This document shows, in pieces, positions 20,179-30,723 of a stretch of 64,000 nucleotides of DNA. The notes under the pieces were generated by a model. It made no database searches, was not told the DNA's origin, and was given only the letters and a program-made list of their open reading frames with translations. The position numbers and the translations under genes are program-made. The DNA comes from Meconema thalassinum (Eukaryota; Arthropoda; Insecta; Orthoptera; Tettigoniidae): positions 151,211,890 to 151,275,889 of the forward strand of contig OX336397.1 of NCBI GenBank assembly GCA_946902985.2. The letters are read 5' to 3'. Position 1 is the stretch's first letter. Each line of letters opens with the position of its first letter.

Positions 20179-22189
20179 AGTCGCCTCCCTGTTTTAAGAA
20201 TCGTCCTCGATTATTGGACTAGACGTGGGGGCGGAAACTTTTATTTTCTTCTTTCTTCTTCTCCTTCTTCTTTTTCTTTCCTTTCGTCGATGTAAATTTG
20301 TTTTCGATTCGTCGTATCGTCCTTCGTCGCTTCAGGTCTTCTTCGTAGGTGAGAGGGTGAGTGAAATTGTACCGTTCTAAGGGTTGGAACGCGTGGCAAG
20401 AGTGTTGGGGTGGTTTGTTTTACAGTCATTCCATAGCAGATAGTTCTCTGTATCTGTCTACATCCCATATTGTATTATTGACATAATCTGTGTTGCCTAT
20501 TTGGCAGAGTTGAAATTTGCATAAAAGTATTGACATTGTTTTGTTAAAATTGAGAAAAAAATGGAATTTCAGCGGAGATATAAATTGAAAGAAATGAAGT
20601 TGAAAGATATATCTTGAATGGAATCGCATAGGAAATTTACATAATTAGCACCGTACTCGGACTAGTGCGTGACTTGCGTACGACGCCGTCAAGCCGAGCC
20701 CTGCCGCGAGGATGCATGCATAACTGTAATCTTCCTACGATGGAAAATGATGCTGTAAGGAGCTTAAGTAATGGCGAGCCCTCGTGAACTAGTACGCGAC
20801 CTCTGTAGCGTGTGTAAAAAAGGGAGAGAAAAAAATATAGTGTATCGTATGGGTTACTCTAGGCCAAGTGTAGCTATGAGGGTGCGCTACTATGATTAAC
20901 CTCCTTACAACGTGGGGATGATAAAAGAAATGAAAATTGTAGAAATATCCTAGAAAACGTGAAATTCCGTCAAAGTTACTTGATTATGTGCGTAAAAAAC
21001 ATGTAGTTATGGTATGAAGATAAAAATTAACATTGAAGTGTTGGAAAGAAATAGCTGAAGGCTCCTGCCTAAATCGGCTGACATTCTAGTATGGTTTGTA
21101 GGTTTTGACTGTTGTTGCTGCCATGCGTGTTGGAACTTTGGTCTTGCGTCACGTTCGTCCTGGGGGCATCCTGCATGAATGTCCTACTGGGGAATTACAG
21201 AATTGTACAGCGTATAATTAGTCTGAAATCAGAAATCTCTCTTTACGTTTTGTACAGAGGGATTGGTTCACCCTGGTACCGTTATTTTTTTTCACTGAAG
21301 TTCGTTACGTCGTACGAGTTAATCTCGTTACTTAATGTCTGCATTATGACATATATACTAATATCCTTATAAACTAACGTGCAATATGTATTCATTGACA
21401 TATTGTTTATTGTGGTCATACACTATACCACGTCCTATATGCGTCGTTGTAAAACTGCAACATGCTTCCTTAAGCATTTAGCTGCGTAGATACTCTTATA
21501 TTTCGTAGACCTGGAATCCTTTATATTTGCAAAAAAACTTTCTTATACATTGACGTAGACCTTTGCGATAGCTGAGAATTAATTCTTAAGTATTACTTTT
21601 GCACTTTCTCAGCGTGAGTTAAGCGACGTATTCGCTTCTTAATATATAGATATGCAGACATTATGTAAGGATACTCGCACTACGTGTACACTGGATCGTT
21701 AAGTTTAAATGGATGATCGTTAAAATGGCGACTGTTTCGTCCGGAAGTAATTTAAATGGGAAATTATGTATTGCCTCTACGGGCTAACTTGGGAATTCTG
21801 TGCACTGTATAGAACTTCAGGAAATAGAAATTAATACGATAATATTATCTGAAAAAAAAATTACATTTATTATTGACATGTGATAATTGCCTGGAAAAAA
21901 TAACACTGTTAATGACATGGTATTTAAGACCCTTTTGTAAAACTTGCCACGTTATATTGGGGGGGGGGAGGTGATTTACTATCTAACTTAATTCTTAATG
22001 CTAAACCTAATATTACTATCTTTTCTTACCTAAATATACTATGTACATGGGATAAGGTGGAATAACGTGTCTGGACAGGGGTAAAAAAAATCTCTTGAAG
22101 GGAGGGGGGGGGGGGCGATATATATTAAAGGTATTTCTTAAATATTTAAGCTCTCTAGAGTGTATCCGCAGCCATGATAATTTTCTAAA

Positions 22190-22437
22190 GTGTACCTTCA
22201 ATGAGGTGGCTACCTTTGCTCCTTAATAAAATTAATAGGGCTGTATCTTCACTGAAATGCCTATCTTTGCTCCGTAAGAAAAATAATGGGGCTGTGTCTT
22301 CACTGGCATGATAATTTTTGCTCCGTAAGCAAAATAATGGGGCTGTAACTTCACTGAAATAGCTACTTTTGCACTTTAGTAAAACTAATGGGGGCTGTAT
22401 CTTCAATTAAATGCCTACCTTTGCTCCGTAAAAAAAA
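22190..22437 (+). repeat. ~59-bp tandem array
   Basis: Four to five units of CTACCTTTGCTCCGTAA-AAAATAATGGGGCTGTATCTTCACTGAAATG. The unit keeps the minus-strand ORF at 22185-22406 open; that ORF is repetitive (repeated SEDTAPLFFLRSK) and not convincing as a gene. Confidence 0.8.
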
Positions 22438-23139
22438 TGCGGTTGCTCTATATGGACTTACTAATATTATGCCTGAGTTGCATAGTTTTATTTCTTGTAC
22501 TTATTCTGTTGCCTTCTTGTCGTAGAAAATACGGATGCATGTGATTATGTATCTCAGCCAAGTGGTGTCTAATACGCAGGGTGGTATCGAGACTAAGAGA
22601 GCCTAGAAAGACTTCCTTTACCAGTGGACCGGCGAAACACGTAACATGGTATGGGGCATTAAGTACGTATAGTAATCCAGTGACCTTCGTCCAATTTGCA
22701 ATGTAGTATCGGTAACCCGAGTGACTAAGAATGCAGATTGTGGTTTGCGAAAACTACGGTTTCTGTTCAAAATGGCTTACCCAGTTGACCCATACGTATA
22801 GTGGTTTGGTTTACTATTACACAGCCTGCGCTAGGAGTTACCTCCGTATCGAGTGACCTCCCACGCGCATTGCCATCCTTGGTCTATGACACATGTGTAA
22901 ATTGCATCCTCCTTTTGTTGCTCCGTAATCTTAATATATTGAAAGATTATGAATTTATCACAAATAATCATAATACATTGAGAAAAAAATTATTAATTCA
23001 ATTTTATTTATTAGTTTCAGCGTATGTGTAGTTTCCTTTTCAATATTGGTTACTCTTTATATAGAAAATCAGCAAATGTGTCCAGCGGTGTAGGTTTCAG
23101 ATTACCTACTATGCTACAATATCATAAAACGTGTCACTA

Positions 23140-23622
23140 TCTCCTCATGTTATACATAATACCAAAGAGATATCGCCTGTTGGCAGACTGTCAGTACTTC
23201 GATACAGGACGCATTCCATCGGACGTTAAATCCATGATGTATTGGGTTTATTTTTAATATAAACATCTCCTAACATCTTATCAGAATACTATAAAGTTAT
23301 CGGCTGTTGGCAGGCTGTTCGTACTTCGATACAGAACGCATCCCAGCGGCCGTTAAATTCATTATGTATTGGGTTTATTTTAATATAAATATCTCCTAAT
23401 ATCTTATCAGAATACTATAAAGATATCGGCTGTTGGCAGGCTATCCGTACTTCGATACAGAACGCGTCCCAGCGGCCGTTAAATTCATTATGTATTACGT
23501 TTATTTTAATATAAATATCTCCTAATATCTTATCAGAATACTATAAAGATATCGGCTGTTGGCAGGCTGTCCGTACTTCGATACAGAACGTGTCCCAGCG
23601 GCCGTTAAATTTACTATGTATT
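23140..23622 (+). repeat. 126-bp tandem array, nearly four units
   Basis: TATCGGCTGTTGGCAGGCTG-TCCGTACTTCGATACAGAACGC followed by GGCCGTTAAATTCATTATGTATT and ATATCTCCTAATATCTTATC. CGGC anchors fall at 23174, 23301, 23427 and 23553, so the spacing is 126-127 bp. Units 2-4 are almost identical, implying recent expansion. Confidence 0.88.
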
Positions 23623-24527
23623 AAGTTTGAATTGACCGCCACAAGATGTATAACGTGGAGGGATTAATTCCCTGAAGGTATTAGAACGAACGTCATCTAG
23701 GTGAAAGGGGTGGCTATTTCCTTTCAAAGTTCAGTAGTTCTGGACTACTTCTTACGTGTTCAGTGGGTTGGCTAGGTCCCTGAATCTGAAATGATAGTCG
23801 TCGGTCGCCGGTTGTCATTATTATACTGACCAATGTACCTGTAACTAATTACTTCCCTCTGGGTGTGACGTTTCTACTTTTAAGCATTTGGCTTGCGTAA
23901 ATTGCGGACTTTGGACCACGGTTTGGACATTAATCTTATTTATTAATGGCATTTGTTATCAACGTAGGTGTGTTAATATCTCCTTTATCTCTTCCATACT
24001 ACCCTTATCTCAAAGCGAGGTGCTCCCATGGACCTGTTGCAAGATATCAATAACGTCGTGTTCTTGAGGCTGTGCGAACCCTTGTGCCAGCTCAAGATAT
24101 CTATAATATATTTCTTCAACTTCACTTAAAAACACTTAATACTTATTACTAATATACTAACGATGATACTCTTGATAACAATTGTCGTACGTTGCGATGT
24201 TGCCCTGCTGTGCCCAAGTCCGTGCTTACGCATGTATGCTATACTGATATCGCCGTCCATTTGTCGGCGTTTTTCATAAATTCCTACTGGATTACTTTCT
24301 CACCTATGTTACTTCGTGAGGGAACGGTGTTTTCTTTGCTCACTGAATATTCTGTTTGAAATATACTACTGGAAAAAGAATTCTATCTTAAGAGTGTACT
24401 CTACGCTTACATCTTTAAAATCATTAGTTCGTTTTTCTACTATCGCACGCTTCGCAATACGTGAATGAATGTATGGAAAACAAAATAATAAAGGCAAATT
24501 TATGCAAAGTCATCTGGCGTGTGAGTG

Positions 24528-24606
24528 AATAGTGCCAGGAATTGAACTCAAGGTGTCTGGCTTCCGCTCGAGTGCGTCTGTACGCTGAGCTAGCTAGACA
24601 GTGTCA
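24528..24606 (-). other. tRNA-like relic inside the second LTR element
   Basis: On the minus strand CTAGCTAGCTCAGCGTACAG resembles a tRNA A-box, and TTGAGTTCAATTCCTGGCAC resembles a T arm with a B-box. The spacing fits a tRNA. The acceptor stem is poor. Either a SINE head or a tRNA fossil. Confidence 0.4.
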
Positions 24607-24990
24607 GGTTTAATGTCCTCTCGGCGGACGGTGTGCTCAGCACGTGTCTGTCATATGGCATAGTGGATTGTGTTACAATGGACAAATAAGCATTTCCTCT
24701 GGGGTCGGCTTTCATAACAAAAGAGAAACTGTAGTACGTCTTGACTGAATGCGTTTACAAACTAATTAATGCGGCACCTTGCAGAAATGTGATTGCAAGG
24801 TCTCCTAACTCTATGTAAGCATGTAGCCAATACTACCTTCCGCTAAGTTATACTAAAATGGATTCAGAAGAAAATATTATAGCCTACAATCATATACAAT
24901 GTATAGTTGCACTGCTGTAAAAAATACAAAGTTATTTACTCATTCTAACTTATCCTATGGGATATCACAATCTTATTCCTAATAGAGCTT

Positions 24991-25268
24991 AATTGTGGAG
25001 GGGGGGGGGGGGGGGGTTAATCTGAAATAAGGAGCAATTTTCTGAATATAGTAGGGTAGTTATCAATACCTCTTCCTACTAGGCTTCCGTTAATATTCCT
25101 AGTGACTTATTAGATAGGGGTTGTTAATATTCAAATTGCTTGGCGTAAGAGGTGTCTATCGCGAAATCTTAACAGGGTGGGGGTGGGGGGATTATAATTA
25201 TTGAGTAAAAAAATATCGTCTAACTTAATCTACTAAAAAAAATTCTGCTCGGGGGGGGGGGGGGGGGG
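24991..25268 (+). repeat. Long guanine homopolymers
   Basis: Runs of 17 G (25000-25016) and 18 G (25251-25268) lie here, with shorter ones at 21959-21968 (10) and 22104-22115 (12) in the same interior. On the element's presumed sense strand these are C-runs. Their lengths are likely imprecise in any assembly. Confidence 0.8.
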
Positions 25269-25535
25269 TTGAAATTGTCTCACTCGCTTCGCTAATGTAA
25301 TGAGTATAGGAGGCGTTTGTTGCTAGACGTGTTGTTTAAGATGGGGGCGTTTAAAAATGTATTAGTTACTGGGGCGGGTTTGGGTGGGTACCAAAAATAA
25401 TATTTGACCCGTACTTCAAAAATTTTTCTTAATTTTGGGTAACTTTTGCTTGGCTAAATAAGAGGGTTTTAGGGACTTTTACCGTAGAAGTTCGTTGTCT
25501 GAACTCCTTTAGGCGTTGTCTTACGACAACGTCAC

Positions 25536-25555
25536 GGTACCCCGGTCCCCTACCA
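25536..25555 (-). other. Putative primer-binding site of second LTR element
   Basis: Minus strand TGGTAGGGGACCGGGG starts two bases inside the right LTR (minus-strand 5' LTR, which ends in CA there). It defines the direction of the element together with the purine tract next to 20178. tRNA not identified. Confidence 0.55.
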
Positions 25556-25557
25556 TT

Positions 25558-26643
25558 TGTTAAGGATGTTTGATTGTTCTAACCCGCGCCTCCCACCATT
25601 TGTTAATGATGTTTGATTGTCTAACCCGCGCCTCCCACAATTTAGTTAAGGATGTTTGATTGTCTAACCCGCGCCCATTTGTTAAGGATGTTTGATTGTC
25701 TAACCCGCGCCTCCCACCATTTTGTTAAGGATGTTTGATTGTTCTAACCCGCGCGCCCTCAGTATTTGTTAAGGATGTTTGATTGGTCGGAGGGCTGAGC
25801 TGATCCGTTTTAGAGGGATTCACCCCGCGCCTTCAGTATTTGTTAAGGATGTTTGATTGGTGCCTTAACCACCATTAAAAAGGGGTGTTGATTATTGGGC
25901 ATCCTTGCATCTACGGGGATTTACTAGGATGTCTTATGAAGAACTGTGGACACGTTTAGAGAGCAATTTACATACAGGGGAACTGGCGGGAGGAATACTC
26001 ACCTAGCTTACCTCAATGTGGCTTAGTAGGCCGCACGCTTGCTGTGCATCGCCTCCTGCTGGGCAGCGTTCAATGGAGATCTTAAACTAGGTACTAATCT
26101 AAAGGGAAGGGCTTCTTAATCTAAACGAAATAAAAAGGTAATCATTAGACTGATCAAAAAGGGGGTTTATTATGTAATAGTAGCAAGGGCAATAGGGGAG
26201 GATGGAAATAATAATCTAGGGGGAAAAGGAATCTAGCAGGCACGTTATCACTCACCCCACCGTTGATACCGGTCTTCTATGATATTGGTGGCGTTGGGAC
26301 TCGATATGGGGCGATGCCCCATATCGGTCCGGCGTAGCACAACTCCGATAGAGTGTAAGACTGTAAGTGAAGGTTCAGAAGAGTCCACGTTCCAATTAGA
26401 GACCGCGGCGCGTGTTCGTACCTCTATTTATAGGTAAAATGTGCCTGGTCAGTCCACTCAGCGGTATGTTGGGAGTGTAATGTCCGCTGTGTCCTGTCAA
26501 CCTACTTGCTGTTGGACCCTAGGTCTATGACCTACGGCTTACTCTGTAGTCGTGTTGCCATGTCGTCTTTTACGTAGTTACTTCTGATTATATTTTATGT
26601 ATGTGTAGGCACAGTCCTTTTATAAAGGGCTGGGGCTAGGCCA
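25558..26643 (-). repeat. LTR of second element (right copy, 1086 bp)
   Basis: Same sequence as 19215-20178, longer by three ~40-45-bp TTTGTTAAGGATGTTTGATT units. Point differences elsewhere are few (for example TCTACCTTC versus TCAACCTAC near 26497), so the insertion is fairly young. Confidence 0.85.
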
Positions 26644-26647
26644 ATAT

Positions 26648-27520
26648 GGGTGAGTTGTTATGTATACTCCAGGGAAAGTTTCAGGCTTAGTAAATCCATT
26701 TTACAATAGTTAGCGCACAAGTAGATTCAACAAATGAGCGAAGACGCGCGAAGCGTTTCAACAAAGTCCGGTATGCGTTCGTATACCATTCGTCCGATAG
26801 CGATGAAACTTGGGTAGGATGTTGTGTACACATCAAGGAAGGCTTCTGGCTTAGTACATCCACTTTACAATTGGTAACGCACAAGTAGATTCAACAAATG
26901 AGCGACAGCATGCGAATCGCTTAAACAAAGTCCCGTATGCGTTCATATACCATTCATCCGATTGCTATGAAACTTTGGGTTGAATTATTGTGCACACTCC
27001 AGGAAAAGTCTCTGACTTTTAAATCCTTTCTGCAATAGGTAGCGCACGAGTAGAATCAACAATTGAGTAACGGCGTGCGTATCGTTTAAAAAAATCCGTA
27101 TGCGTTCATATACCATTCATGTGATTGCAATGAAATTTGGTGAAATGTTGTTTCCACTCCCGCAAAGATTTCTGATTTAGCAAATCCATTTTACAATTGG
27201 TAGGGCACGAGTATTCTACTAATGAGCGACAGCGCGTGAATCGTTTCAACCAAGTCCCGTATGCGTTCATATGCCATTCATCCGATTGCGATGAAACTTT
27301 GATGAGTTGTTGTGTACACGCCAGGGAAGGTTTTGAACTTAGTAAATCCATTTTACAATAAGTAGCGTACGAGTATATTCAACAAATGGGTGATGGCACT
27401 CGAATGGTTTCAACAAAGTCCCGTATGAGTTCATATGTCATTCATTTCATTGCGATGAAACTTTGTTGCGTTGTTGAGCACGCTCCCATGAATTTTTGAG
27501 TTAGTAAATCAATTTTACAA
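26648..27520 (+). repeat. Satellite array, right block (~164-bp unit)
   Basis: Continuation of the array at 18385-19214. TCCGAT-type anchors lie at 26791, 26955, 27118, 27279 and 27443, with a period of 161-164 bp. Units diverge towards the right end before the Helitron-like terminus at 27646. Confidence 0.85.
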
Positions 27521-27613
27521 TAGTTTAGAGGTGGTTAACGGAAAAAGAAAAAAACATATTGGGAATCCAAAAGCACGTCAACAAACAAAGTTACATCGCC
27601 AACACATTATTTG

Positions 27614-27646
27614 ATTGGCATTGCAACGCATGCCGGGTACAGCTGG
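27614..27646 (+). other. Helitron-like 3' terminus
   Basis: TTGGCATTGCAACGCATGCC forms a 5-bp GGCAT/ATGCC hairpin, followed by GGGTACAGCTGG and then T outside. Helitrons end in a hairpin shortly before CTRR and insert before T; CTGG satisfies CTRR. The same GGGTAC...GCTAG end closes the elements at 35370 and 46880. Confidence 0.6.
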
Positions 27647-28002
27647 TATGCTTCTAAAATTAAAATTCTATTCCTTTATAATCTTAATTTTAAGAACATA
27701 AAAATGCTAATGAAAACTAAAATTAATAATAATTAATATTAGGGTAAAAGAATTGAAATTAAATTAAAATAAATACAAACAAAAGATGTTCAGTAATACC
27801 AACTCTGCCCTATATAGGGTTAAAATACTATTTTGTGTTTTTCGGAAATCCATGTGTGTAGGCCTACTGGTATCTTGTAAATACAATAGTTTTTTGTGAG
27901 AATTGTTTATTTTGTAGGTAATATAATTTCTGGGAGTATTTTTCCACAACTCTGTGAAGCCTAAACTAGTGTGTAACTTTAAATTGAGGTAGGATAATAG
28001 CA
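27647..28002. other. AT-rich spacer
   Basis: No gene, RNA or repeat that I can support. The 94-aa minus ORF (27764-28048) runs into the neighbouring SINE and is not credible. Confidence 0.4.
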
Positions 28003-28215
28003 GGAAGCGGCCGTGGTCTACGGTTGGGTACTGTCCCAGCATTGGCATTGAGTTGGAGAGGGAAACGACGGATGACTGAGTTCTGCCTCACTATCCCTCG
28101 GATTCAAATTTAATGTCTTGTGGCAGAGCCGGGCATTGAACCCGGGCATTCGTGGCGACATCCAAAAGCTAGCCACTAGCCTACAGAACGAGGCGGTCAG
28201 GTAGCCTACCAACAT
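28003..28215 (-). mobile_element. tRNA-derived SINE
   Basis: On the minus strand the right end has an A-box-like TAGTGGCTAGC and a B-box GGGTTCAATGCCC followed by GGCTCTGCCAC. The left end carries the recurring tail GGAAGCGGCCGTGG (plus strand), also seen at 54417. tRNA-type pol III promoter plus a unique body define a SINE. Ends are approximate. Confidence 0.65.
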
Positions 28216-29315
28216 TCTAGTTTGATGATCAGTTTACCGGTACGGTATCTATTTTTCTGGATACCGGTGCCTTGTATGGCTGAGCAGTATATATTCCATG
28301 GTCCAAATCGCTGTTCCTTAAAGGGAATTAAGGAAAAGGTCTAGGTAATTGGGGCATAAGGGTTTAAATGGCAGTTTCCTGGAAAGCAGATGCCAATTAA
28401 GAGATAAAGGTTTAATGTGGTATTCAAGTGGCATAAAGGGGGAGTAAGCCACAATAACAATCAACAGTTCACGGCATATTCATAGCTGTTTAGTGAGGAT
28501 AAATGGTTTAAAATGCACTGAGTGGTTTTATCCGAGTTCGCTACGGAATTACTTACCACGTGGGATAAATTACATGCGTTGGCTTCTCTGTGAAATTTAA
28601 CTGTATAAGGAAGGAATTATAATTCTCTCTTTTCACCCAAATTACTGTAGATGAAAACTCTCTGGCGAAGAGGGGCCAGGTTAAATTGAGAGAATCGCCT
28701 TGTCGAAGAACTTCCAGGCTGCCAACACGACAACCAATATCGTCAGAAGTTGGCAAGGAGGGAGTGTTTGTTGGATAGATTTATGATTGAGATAAATGGA
28801 GGTTTACTTTAGGTTATTGATGGAATATATATTTATTTCACTACGTTTTGTAATTTGTCACCGGGGCATAAGCATATAATTAATACTTATATCAGATTAG
28901 TGTTAGAAATACAGTAGGCCTACGTCACTAGTTTTACCGTTTTTCACACACCGTGCCTAGGCTATTTATCATCATTGGGGCGAGGTTGCTGGCAGTATTC
29001 TCACCGAGAAAGTGTCTTCCATGTACATCGCAGCAAAATATTAAGATCTGAGAATTTTGAGTTCCACGTAGGGATATTTGAGGTACTCTTTACAGACATG
29101 ACTAAATTAAATAATGGAGATGATTCTTACAACCGAATTCTGCTTGGACATGATCGTGCTCTGTGTAGATAAATTTAAAATATTTTATTTTCGAGGATAC
29201 ACAGCATTAAATGTGTAACTAGAAATTATGACGGCGGTTATACACGTTACCCAGTGATAGCACTTATAAGTTGGTAACCATAATTACATTTTTCAATCAC
29301 TTCTATTCAATTTGG
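28216..29315. other. Unassigned sequence upstream of LINE
   Basis: Short ORFs (28553-28756 minus, 28975-29172 plus) have no recognisable domain and no context that supports them. The last part may be the start of the LINE 5' leader, whose boundary cannot be set from sequence alone. Confidence 0.35.
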
Positions 29316-29719
29316 TGCAAGATGGCGTCACAGTGAAAGTGTAGTGAAATAGCAGCTAGTGTAAATATTTGATAAAAGTGGTAAAATATTATAACAGAGG
29401 CTTAAAATCTATAAAGTTACTTTCCTTAGATCAAGTGTAATACGGAATATTGATAGTATTTAGAAATTCTTGTTGAAAATTTAATAAACTTAAACTAAGT
29501 TGTGGGAACGTGTATCCAAAGATTCGGTGATTTCTTCAATCACTGTTTGAACCAAGTAGAGCAGTGGTGCTTTTACGAGACTTCACCCGATTGGAAGATA
29601 TACGTATTTCACATTCTTCTTTATTGGTAGGTAATTAGATTAATTCTATTAGGTAGTAATAATTAAATTAAATTTAGTGTAATTTGGTGTAAACATCTAG
29701 GCTAACATAGATCTCTAAT

Positions 29720-30556
29720 ATGACGACAGTAAACAGTGTTAGTGTCTCGTCAGGTTGTGTAACCGTAAGGGATTTATGCTCGTCGTGCAAAATAAAAGAA
29801 AATAATGCAAATAAAATCATCACAAGATCTCAGGTAAAATTGAATGAGGAGAAAAGTGAAACCGATTGTCGTAATGTAGGCCTACCGCTACCGTCATGCG
29901 AATGTCATAACCTGAGAAACGAACTGTCCTCAAAAGACGAAATTATAAAGCTGCTAAAGGAAGATTTTGCTAAGTTAATGGAAGAGTTGAATAAATTAAA
30001 AGGAAACAGAGAGGAAAGCAAGGAAACTTGGTCGACAGTGATTGCTGGTAAGGTAAGATTGAATAAGCCGAGGCCTATAAATGGAGTACATGTAACTGAA
30101 ATTCCCGTCTCAAATTCATTTGGAGTGCTTGTCGAAGAAAATGATGACTTTCCTCAAGAAGAAAAGAAGAAAGTGATAAAGAGAAAATCCAGGAAGATTC
30201 GGATATTTGCGGATAGCCACGGGCGAGATGTAGCAGCAAGCGTATTGGAGAAAAGCCGAGAAATGGAGGTCACTTCGACAGTGAAGCCAAGAGCTCAAAT
30301 TGCAGAAGTCACGAACGGGATGATAGGAGAGTGTGCGTCCCTTACTGCAAAGGACTACGCAGTGATCATCGCTGGAGCAAACGACGTCTATAGAAATGAG
30401 AGTAAAAAGGTAATCAAAGATTTAAAGGGTACATTGCCATCCATGCAAAAAACAAATGTCATTATTGTAAACATTACGCAGAGATACGATTTAATTCCCA
30501 AATCATGTGTAAATGTAGAAATAGAGGCTACAAATGGAAAAATTCATAAAATTTGA
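29720..30556 (+). pseudogene. LINE ORF1 with SGNH-hydrolase-like domain, truncated by TGA
   Basis: 278 codons from ATG 29720. An N-terminal CxxC-type segment (SSCKIKENN) and a second Cys/His patch near CECHNLR precede a short coiled coil (residues ~75-100). Then follows an esterase-like domain starting KIRIFADSHGRDV (block I Ser in D-S-H) with VIIAGANDVY (block III Asn). A TGA at 30554 stops the frame, but the same frame continues with TWHGLHLNRLGKDYL (block V His), so the domain is complete apart from the stop. CR1/L2 ORF1 esterases are thought to aid RNP assembly or membrane association. The read-on reaches about 30720, next to ORF2. Confidence 0.7.
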
Positions 30557-30723
30557 AAGAGTTTTCCAAATGTCCAAATTGTAGATGTAAGTAAATTAGA
30601 CAGGACGTTCCACACTTGGCATGGCCTACACTTAAATAGATTAGGAAAAGATTATCTTAGTGATGAAATCTGCAAAATTGTAAATTCAAATGGTAAGAAT
30701 AATTCAACAGTAATATCATTAGA

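Larger units (their letters stand above)
20179..25557 (-). other. Interior of second LTR element: no genes, tandem repeats and G-tracts
   Basis: Nothing resembling gag or pol is visible on either strand; ORFs such as 21112-21372, 22016-22201 and 22801-23257 have no family signature. The interior instead holds two tandem arrays, four long G-runs and a tRNA-like relic (listed separately). The remainder is AT-rich unique sequence. Confidence 0.6.
19215..26643 (-). mobile_element. Second LTR element, apparently without coding capacity
   Basis: Direct repeats 19215-20178 and 25558-26643 begin TGTTAAGG and end CA. The flanking ATAT at 19211-19214 and 26644-26647 is a 4-bp target duplication, and removing the element rejoins one satellite unit. 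On the minus strand, TGGTAGGGGACCGGGG (25536-25555) lies two bases inside the right LTR and fits a primer-binding site. AAAACAGGGAGGCGACT lies against the left LTR and fits a polypurine tract. Transcription would therefore run right to left. The 5.4-kb interior has no ORF above ~85 codons and no gag/pol motif, so it is a LARD-like or decayed element. Confidence 0.8.
18353..27646 (+). mobile_element. Helitron-like element bearing a 164-bp satellite, split by an LTR element
   Basis: The two satellite blocks (18385-19214 and 26644-27520) are one array interrupted by the LTR element at 19215-26643. The sequence ends at 27646 in a Helitron-like 3' terminus: a hairpin GGCAT-N8-ATGCC (27617-27634), then GGGTACAGCTGG (CTRR end), followed by T. 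The satellite unit itself matches the body of the complete 160-bp mini-Helitron at 46880-47039. I cannot place the 5' TC end; 18353 is only where the recognisable body begins (TCTCTCTGTTCGTC...). No RepHel protein is present. Confidence 0.6.

Noticed and set aside
22185..22406. 73-aa repetitive ORF in the second LTR element
   Set aside because: Product of the 59-bp tandem array; no start context or family.
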